Assembly (NCBI GenBank): GCA_028095005.1
Contig: CM051460.1
Coordinates: 290,335,074 to 290,399,073 of the forward strand
DNA from: Rhynchospora pubera
Taxonomy: Eukaryota > Streptophyta > Magnoliopsida > Poales > Cyperaceae
Length of the DNA: 64,000 nucleotides
Reading direction: 5' to 3'
The notes under the pieces were generated by a model. It was not told the DNA's origin, ran no database searches, and saw only the letters and a list, made by a program, of their open reading frames with translations. The translations under genes and the position numbers were made by a program. How positions within the stretch are numbered: the stretch's first letter is position 1; every line of letters starts with the position of its first letter. Shown piece after piece: positions 56,915 to 64,000 of the stretch.

Positions 56915-59900
56915 ATGGCGACAGACGATCCCTCTGCCTCAGCCTCAGCCTCAGCGCCGACGAGCTCTGCTGCTGCAGCGGCGGCGGCGGCGGCCGCGGC
57001 TGTCGGGAGCTCCGTGATCCCGATCGTCAACAAGCTTCAGGACATCTTCGCGCAGTTGGGAAGCAATTCTACGATCGATCTGCCTCAAGTCGCTGTCGTC
57101 GGAAGCCAGAGTAGTGGCAAGTCGAGCGTGTTGGAAGCGCTTGTTGGGAGGGATTTCTTGCCACGTGGATCGGATATCTGTACTAGGAGACCTCTCGTCT
57201 TGCAACTGGTGCACTGTCCGAAGAAGACGGAGGGGCAAGGAGATGAGTGGGGCGAGTTCTTGCATTTGCCTGGAAGGAGATTCTACGATTTCCAAGAGAT
57301 TAAAAGAGAAATTGAGGTGACTTTTATTTTTTTTCATTTAAAATTGAATTTGTTTGCTTTGTAATGTTGTTGCTAATTTTCCTCTAGTCCTTTTGAATTA
57401 GTAATTATCCTTGCTTTGATATAGCTTATGGTTACTTTCGTAGGAGCAAAAGAGTTATATGTGCATCTTGGTATTCATTTATATATCCATTATTAGACTT
57501 GTTGTTAAAGTTTTTGGTGTTTGAACTTTGAAGCATGGAAACATTTGTCCTGACTTTCGGATCTTAGAGTGGTGTTAGTTTCTAAAGTAGTTGAAAGTTC
57601 TACATTATTTTGTTGTCTGTTTCGAAACCTAAATTTTATGAGCTTGTGGTTTTAGTTATGGTTTCAATTTGAAATTATTTTTCAGATTGTTATGAGATCA
57701 TATACAAATAAGAAAGGAAAGTAGTTTCATATCTTACCCAGTGTATCATCTGTGCACACGAATGTGTGTGTCTCCACTCTTTGGTTTTTTTTTTTTTCTT
57801 TGTGTTGGATGGGGTGGGAGTGATGAGTTTATGCGTTTGGAATTATCCACTTATCTGTGCGCAAGCTTCTCATTATGATTCAGGTAAATTTTCAGGGTAT
57901 AGTTAAAAGTGATTTGATTACGATGCTTTAGGTAGGTAGACTGGTAAAGTGATTTGCATTTGTATATACCAGAATGCTGTGTCATTGTGATCTGAGTTCT
58001 GAAGGTAGGCGACTAATTGCTGATGAAGTAATTAGCATTTCTATTCGTACAAAGCTATGTTATTGCATTCTGACAGTGAACTTTTGGATATTTAGGCAGA
58101 AAAATGCTGTTAAAGCTATCTCTAATTCTGTCTAGTTTGCCATTTCTCTTCCTGGATTTTGATGGATTAATATTCTAAACTGGGCTTATGTAATGTTCTT
58201 GGTTCATGGTTAACCCCAAAATATGTGGGTGTGAATGGAAGGAGTTTGAAGGCAGAACTCCAACTTCTTCCTTTTGTGCAACCAGACTCCCAGTTCTTAA
58301 ATTATTTATTTTCTGTCCACATTCAGGCCTTTCTTTTAGTTACATCTTGTTTTTTTTTACTATGTCGTCCTTAGATTAATACACTTTTAAATTCTCGTTT
58401 GTATTAATATTGGTACTGTATTAGTCATTTCACTGTACTAGAAACTGTGCTAGAGCAACATGGCTAAATTACAAAATGGCTTTAGTTGAACAAAATCAAA
58501 TGCCCTTTGTGGGTCCAATTTAGCAGAGAGTTTACTTGAATGATGTGTAGATACTGAGATTCCACAGTAAAGTTAGTTTTGTATGCTTAAAGTGTTCTTT
58601 GGTGGTTGAGGATGGTGTTGCAAATATTGCTTACCTTTTTGTACGAACTTGTTAGGTTTTCTTTTGACCTAATTGATATTGTAGTGTTTTTTTGTAAGTA
58701 ATACCGAAAATTGTGGTTAGTCCATATGGAAGTTCTGAGAGTTCTATATACCTGAACACCAGTTGCATCCATATTTCCATTTGAACTGCTAGTTGGTAGA
58801 GAGATTACTACTCTCAGCTGGATGGTCATACAAAAAAGGAAGTAAAATTTTCATTTCAGAATTGTTTAATATATGCATATGTTTTTTTAATTCAGACAGA
58901 GACAAACCGAGAGGCAGGAGGAAACAAGGGCGTCTCCGACAAGCAGATAAGGCTTAAAATTTTCTCCCCAAATGTGTTAAATATAACTCTAGTGGATTTG
59001 CCAGGAATTACGAAAGTTCCTGTTGGAGACCAGCCTACTGACATAGAAGCACGCATTCGCACCATGATCCTCTCCTACATCAAGCACAAGACTTGTATTA
59101 TTCTTGCCGTGTCACCGGCCAATGCTGACCTTGCTAACTCTGATGCCCTTCAGATGGCCAGAGTTGCGGATCCTGATGGCAAGTGCCTTATCTTAGCGTC
59201 TGTGAATCATATCATGTTTGCAAATGCATGGCTGTTGTTATTTCGGAAGAGATTTTAATTGAATCCTGTATTGACATGAATCCTGATGTTATTGATGCAT
59301 ACTTGTATGGCACTTGAATTTTTAGGGATTAGTGGTAGAGAACTTAGTACTGGTTATGTAGTGACTAGTGAGTACAAGTAAGAGATATGAGATTGCTATA
59401 ATCGTCTAATCTCAATAGTGTATTTGTAACCATGGTGTTTGGGGGGGGGGGGGGGTGGACCATGTCTGTGCTCCCAACATGCTAGAGATCTCTTGCACTA
59501 TTGTCATTTCATGGTCCTCGTGCCTAATTGGTTAGCACTGCCTACTTGAGAGCTGAACTTATGCTAGAAATGTGTAATTAACTATATACATATATAGTTT
59601 CTAATTATCTTGTTCTTCTTTATTTTATTTGTAGGTTCTCGCACGATTGGTGTGATCACAAAGGTTTGACCCCTGAATCATGCTTTGTAATTTGTCTTCT
59701 ATTAGAGTTGTTAAATGATGAATTTATTTAGTCTCTATGTTTTTTTTATGTAATATTTTCTCATGTATGCTAAGGTGCTATTATTGAAACTTTGTGGCTG
59801 TAGCTTGATATAATGGACAGAGGAACTGATGCCCGCAATTTCCTCCTTGGAAATGTTATACCTCTACGTCTTGGATACGTCGGTGTTGTCAATAGGAGTC

Positions 59901-61010
59901 AACAGGTACAGTAATTGTTAATTGTAATGAACAACTTTCTATGGGACTTCATTGCCAATTTAATCAATTTTTCTGTCCTTGTATTACAATGCTTCTTGAA
60001 AGTATTTTTTTTTTAGGGTTTGTCACCAGATTAGGAAGAATGAGTTTGGGAGTTTAAAGATGTTAGGCTCCCAACTTGGGCGAAAGAAACATATATATTG
60101 TGGAGCATGTAACCCAATTATCTCCGTTAATTTCCACTTAATTCTAGAATTTTAACGTGAAAGTTGGTTAAACAAGATCTTGCTCTCCCATTTCTTTACC
60201 CTCCTTCCAATCATTTTCACGAACTTGCGAGAAGCCTGTTCATATCATGAATCCTTATTTAAATTTTGCAGAAAATAAGTTGATATCTCATTTCCTTGGA
60301 GTTGTTGTTAGTGCTTCATGGAAAAACAATATAACATTTTTTCTTTTTCATTGAACCTGACTATCTTGTGATTTTTCTTAAAATGCTTCAATTATGTGGA
60401 CCATAATGCAGGACATAAACATGAACCGAAGTATAAAAGATGCTTTAGCTTATGAAGAGAATTTCTTCAGAAATCAGCCGGTACATAATGGCTTTGTTTT
60501 ACCCCCTTCTCTTTCTCCCTCGTGGTTCAAAAATTTTTTGTAACCACATTATATTAATTACAGGTGTATCATGGTCTTGCCCATTGTTGTGGGGTTCCCC
60601 AATTAGCAAAAAAGCTTAATCAGGTATTTTCTTGAATAAAATTTCTTAGGATTTCACTTTTAGCTGGTACATGTAGCCTTTGGCCTCATATTTTTCAGTT
60701 GCTCTATTATATTCAAGAGGAGGTTAATGAACCCTTGTTAATGCAATAAGACACTAAACATCCCAGCAAAATTGACAATAATTCAATGAAGGGTGGGAAG
60801 CCAGGCATACTTCTAGAGAAGCTCAAATACATGGTAGAGTTAAGATTTTGGTACTTCTGTTTATGGATAATCCTTTCTTCAATTCCCATTTTGTAGATAT
60901 TGGTACAGCATATAAAAGCTGTTCTTCCAGGCCTCAAGTCTCGCGTAAGTGCTCAGTTGACATCTGTAGCAAAGGAAGCTCACCTTTATGGTGATGTTGT
61001 GGTAACAAAG
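56915..61010 (+). CDS. DRP3: Dynamin-related GTPase, DRP3-type, 5' part of the gene
   Basis: Seven exons visible: 56915-57316, 58896-59178, 59635-59663, 59804-59905, 60412-60480, 60564-60623 and 60897-61010. They join in frame to 353 residues; the gene continues beyond the window. The N-terminus has a Ser/Ala-rich, poly-alanine stretch (A19-A29), as in plant DRP3 proteins. GTPase motifs: G1 GSQSSGKS (63-70), G2 Thr90 in ICTRRP, G3 DLPG (168-171), then G4 TKLD, split between exons 3 and 4. VVNRSQQDI and the HGLAHCCGVPQLAKKLNQ segment follow. Middle and GTPase-effector domains must lie further right. DRP3 proteins self-assemble on and divide mitochondria and peroxisomes. Intron 2 has an unusual GC donor, and the intron after exon 7 holds a LINE. 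DRP3 rather than DRP1 or DRP5 by N-terminus and motif context. Confidence 0.88.
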
Positions 61011-61406
61011 GTATGTTTTGCTTAGTAGAAATTTTAATGCTTGAAAAAGGAAAGAAGAACAAAAGGAAGCAGACCTGGGATATTGTATTTGCTGCCGAAA
61101 ATCTTTTATGAGGTGCTGTCAGGGTTTAAGATAGTAACTAGCAGTCGATAGCGAGAGCTCTTAGTATATATTAGTTTGATGTCCTACAGAGTCTTATGCC
61201 AATTATATTTGTTTTGAGCATTATTTACCCATAAATAAATACAATAATTCTTTAATTCAGTATTATACTTTTATTACGTACAGTATATAAAGTCATGAAA
61301 CCAAGTTTGGTACCAATGTACTGTATGTTGTGCTCCAAACAAAAGCTAGTACTCAGCCTCATAATAAGCCACATGCGCCGTTATAAACCACAACACATTC
61401 ACACAT
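61011..61406 (+). other. Dynamin intron 7, start, before the LINE
   Basis: Begins with the donor GTATGT after exon 7. The sequence is intronic, with nothing else recognised up to the LINE's 3' end. Confidence 0.5.
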
Positions 61407-64000
61407 AACAACAACAACAACAACAACTAAGCCTTTTGTCCCAAACAAGTTGGGGTAGGCTAGAAAGAAACCCAATAAGAGAACACATCGAAAAAAAAAA
61501 AAAAAATAAAAAAAAAAAAAAAAAATAAAAAAAAAATAAAAAAAAAAATAAAAATAAAATAAAAAAAAAAAAAAAATAAAAAAATACTAATAGTAAGACT
61601 AGCCATACTAATAATAATACCTCTAATAATAATAGTAATAGTAGAAACCTAGACCTCGACCGTGACCTAATAGAGGGACCTACAAACCTATGACATCGCT
61701 CCTACCCCTAAGTTCCTACGTCATGGCTCCGGTACATGAATTGCTAACTTCCAAGCGCTCCTATCGATCGCCAACTCCTTGGAGACGTTCCATTCTTTAA
61801 GGTCTCTTTTCACCGCTTCTTCCCATGTCAATCTTGGTCTCCCTCTCCCCCTCCGGGTGTTCTCGAAATGATTAAGAATTCCGATACGTACCGGTGCCTC
61901 TGGAGGTCTGCGTTGGATATGTCCAAACCATCTCAAACGATGTTGGATCAACTTCTCCTCTATTGGTGCGACCCCAACCATATCTCGTATGTCATCATTT
62001 CTAATCCGATCTTTCCTCGTGTGACCGCAGATCCACCTCAACATACGCATCTCAGCTACACTCATCTTCTGGACATGTCGTCTTTTAGTAGCCCAACATT
62101 CTGCGCCATACAACATCGCAGGTCTAATCGCTGTCCTGTAGAACTTGCCTTTTAGCTTCTGCGGGACTTTCTTATCGCATAGGACGCCTGATGCTTGTCG
62201 CCATTTCACCCACCCCGCTCTTATCCTGTGACTAACATCTTCATCTATCTCGCCATCGCTCTGCAGCATCGACCCTAAATATCGAAAAGTATCTTTCGTA
62301 GGTACTACCTGCCCGTCTAGACAGACATCTCCGTCCACTGGTCGTATCCCACTAAACTCGCACCCCATATACTCCGTCTTAGTTCTACTAAGCCTAAACC
62401 CTTTGGACTCTAGAGTTCGTCTCCACAATTCCAATTTCCTATCGACCTCCGTCCTACTCTCATCGACTAACACCACATCGTCCGCAAAGAGCATACACCA
62501 AGGAATCTCTCCCTGTATATCCTTCGTGATCTCATCCATCACTAAGGCAAAAATATACGGGCTCAAAGCTGATCCCTGATGTAGTCCTATTTTAATAGGA
62601 AAGTCACTAGTTACACTATCACATGTCCTGATGCAAGTAACGGCACCATCATACATGTCTTGGATGAGGGTAACATACTTTGTGGGGACTTTCTTCTTTT
62701 CTAGTGCCCACCACATAACTTTCCTTGGCACTTTGTCGTATGCTTTCTCCAAATCAATGAAAACCATATGTAGATCCTTCTTTCGCTCCCGATATCTCTC
62801 CATCAATTGCCTTATTAGGAAGATGGCCTCCATGGTTGACCTCCCAGGCATAAAACCAAATTGGTTTTTCGAAACGTTTGTCATCCGTCTCAAACGATGT
62901 TCTATCACTCTCTCCCAAAGCTTCATTGTATGACTCATAAGCTTAATTCCTCTATAGTTTGTACAGCTTTGAGCATCCCCTTTATTCTTGAAGATTGGTA
63001 CTAGAGTGCTTCTCCTCCACGCATCTGGCATCCTATTTGATCGGAAAATGCTATTGAATAGTTTGGTTAACCAAACTACAGCCACATCTCCGAGGCACCT
63101 CCATACTTCGATTGGTATGTTATCAGGTCCTAGAGCCTTACCTACTTTCATTCGTTTTAAGGCTTCTTTCACCTCGGACTCTTGAATTCTCCTAACAAAA
63201 CGTCTATTGGAGTCATCAAAGGAGTCGTTCAACACAATTCCTAAGTCGTCATCCTCTCCATTGAATAACTTGTTGAAGTAATCCCTCCACCTATTATTGA
63301 TCTCGTCGTCCCTCACTAAAAGCCTATCAGTCTCGTCCTTGATGCACTTCACTTGGTTTAAGTCTCTCGTCTTCCTATCTCGAAGCTTGGCTATCTTATA
63401 CACGTCCTTCTCACCCTCCTTCGTACTCAGCTTCTGGTATAGATCCTCATAAGCCCGACCTCTTGCTTCGCTCACAGCTTTCTTTGCATTCTTCTTGGCC
63501 AATTTGTACTTCTGCGCATTGTCGTCGGTCTTGTCATGGTGCAAGCGTTTGTAGCATTCTTTCTTTTCTTTAATAGCTTTCTGCACTTCGTCGTTCCACC
63601 ACCACGTATCTTTGGGTTCGCGGTTGCTTCCTCTAGTAACTCCAAGCACTTCCGTAGCTACCTTTTGAATGCTAGCTGACATATCTTCCCACATCTTGTT
63701 TGCTTCTTCATCTGCTTTCCACGGACCTTCTTCAATCATTCTGCCCCTAAAAGTATGAGACACGTCTCCTTTGAGCTTCCACCACTTCGTCTTCACAACT
63801 CGAGCACCTCTACCTACTCTAGAACGCAGCGAAAAGCGAAAATCAGCCACCACAAGTTTGTGTTGTGAGACGACACATTCCCCAGGTATAACCTTGCAAT
63901 CCATGCAGGCTCGTCTGTCCTCTCTCCTAGCAAGAACAAAATCAATCTGAGAAAAGTGTTGGGCACTACTAAAGGTAACTAAGTGGGATTGTCTTTTTCT
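61407..64000 (-). mobile_element. RTE-type LINE (non-LTR retrotransposon), antisense in the dynamin gene, cut by the window end
   Basis: On the minus strand the 3' end reads CTAGCCTACCCCAACTTGTT, then TGGGACAAAAGGC, followed by a (TTG)n tail (plus-strand AAC repeats at 61407-61426). This is the well-known terminus of plant RTE LINEs, which end in a short microsatellite rather than poly-A. Between the open frame and the tail is a 3' region with an interrupted homopolymer block (61493-61585). The 5' end and left target duplication lie outside the window, so length and age are not measurable here. Confidence 0.85.
61721..64000 (-). CDS. LINE endonuclease/reverse transcriptase polyprotein, C-terminal 759 residues
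   Basis: Open without a stop from the window edge (64000) to 61721. The visible N-terminal part, ...HFSQIDFVLARRED, is the end of an apurinic-type endonuclease domain. Next comes the linker containing the EVQKAIKEKKECYKRLH region, then the reverse transcriptase: NYRGIKLMSH, NQFGFMPGRSTMEAIF, FIDLEKAYDKVPR, LHQGSALSPYIFALVMDEI, and the catalytic FADD box (MLFADDVVLV). The C-terminal thumb-like and tail regions include RYLGSMLQSDG, LRWFGHIQRRP and RRGRGRPRLTWEE. All are standard for RTE-type plant LINEs. It copies its RNA into the genome by target-primed reverse transcription. The undamaged frame suggests a young and possibly still competent copy. Confidence 0.9.
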   Translation of the reverse strand, partial: RKRQSHLVTFSSAQHFSQIDFVLARREDRRACMDCKVIPGECVVSQHKLVVADFRFSLRSRVGRGARVVKTKWWKLKGDVSHTFRGRMIEEGPWKADEEANKMWEDMSASIQKVATEVLGVTRGSNREPKDTWWWNDEVQKAIKEKKECYKRLHHDKTDDNAQKYKLAKKNAKKAVSEARGRAYEDLYQKLSTKEGEKDVYKIAKLRDRKTRDLNQVKCIKDETDRLLVRDDEINNRWRDYFNKLFNGEDDDLGIVLNDSFDDSNRRFVRRIQESEVKEALKRMKVGKALGPDNIPIEVWRCLGDVAVVWLTKLFNSIFRSNRMPDAWRRSTLVPIFKNKGDAQSCTNYRGIKLMSHTMKLWERVIEHRLRRMTNVSKNQFGFMPGRSTMEAIFLIRQLMERYRERKKDLHMVFIDLEKAYDKVPRKVMWWALEKKKVPTKYVTLIQDMYDGAVTCIRTCDSVTSDFPIKIGLHQGSALSPYIFALVMDEITKDIQGEIPWCMLFADDVVLVDESRTEVDRKLELWRRTLESKGFRLSRTKTEYMGCEFSGIRPVDGDVCLDGQVVPTKDTFRYLGSMLQSDGEIDEDVSHRIRAGWVKWRQASGVLCDKKVPQKLKGKFYRTAIRPAMLYGAECWATKRRHVQKMSVAEMRMLRWICGHTRKDRIRNDDIRDMVGVAPIEEKLIQHRLRWFGHIQRRPPEAPVRIGILNHFENTRRGRGRPRLTWEEAVKRDLKEWNVSKELAIDRSAWKLAIHVPEP

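Noticed and set aside
56788..57033. Minus-strand alanine/glutamate-rich frame over the dynamin start
   Set aside because: Shadow of the GC-rich poly-alanine coding segment of the dynamin gene on the opposite strand.

Overview
The window is nuclear DNA of a flowering plant, most likely a eudicot. It is AT-rich, its genes have many short exons separated by GT-AG introns, and it is crowded with plant transposons (CACTA, hAT, Mutator-like foldbacks, MITEs, SINEs, LINEs, solo LTRs). The recognisable genes are plant types: ribosomal protein L17 with telo-boxes and TGGGCC motifs in its promoter, a BAHD acyltransferase, a plant dynamin-related GTPase, and At4g15970-like Golgi glycosyltransferases. 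The species cannot be named from the sequence.

Layout. 1-11850: a tandem duplication of a locus for a small secreted cysteine-rich protein. Copy 1 (1694-1990) is intact. Copy 2 (starting at 5192) is broken at codon 46 by a 5.8-kb CACTA transposon (5328-11113) with a perfect 3-bp target duplication. Several MITEs, an inverted-hairpin block and subterminal repeats lie inside the CACTA. 12700-15173: RPL17, six exons, plus strand. 17188-33977: three minus-strand genes for type II membrane glycosyltransferases of the nucleotide-diphospho-sugar transferase family (370, 376 and 422 aa). A 4.7-kb hAT transposon (20727-25434, 8-bp target duplication) sits between the first and second; its transposase gene is reconstructable except for one in-frame stop. 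37444-41187: two related long foldback elements, each with 9-bp target duplications, only 29 bp apart apart from those duplications. 43528-44883: an intronless BAHD acyltransferase. 44900-54788: repeat-dense DNA with a hAT MITE, palindromic MITEs, a SINE, a composite MITE, and a three-level nest (Mutator-like element containing a Gypsy-like solo LTR containing a second solo LTR). 56915-61010: the first seven exons of a DRP3-type dynamin GTPase, running on past the right edge. An RTE-type LINE with a long open reverse-transcriptase frame lies antisense in its next intron and is cut by the window end.

The host genes do not form a pathway. RPL17 and the dynamin are housekeeping genes. The glycosyltransferase trio is a locally expanded family with divergent N-terminal stems. 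The most informative content is the transposon record: at least seven insertions can be bounded to the base by target-site duplications, and one of them disrupts a gene. No wholly new biological system could be demonstrated.
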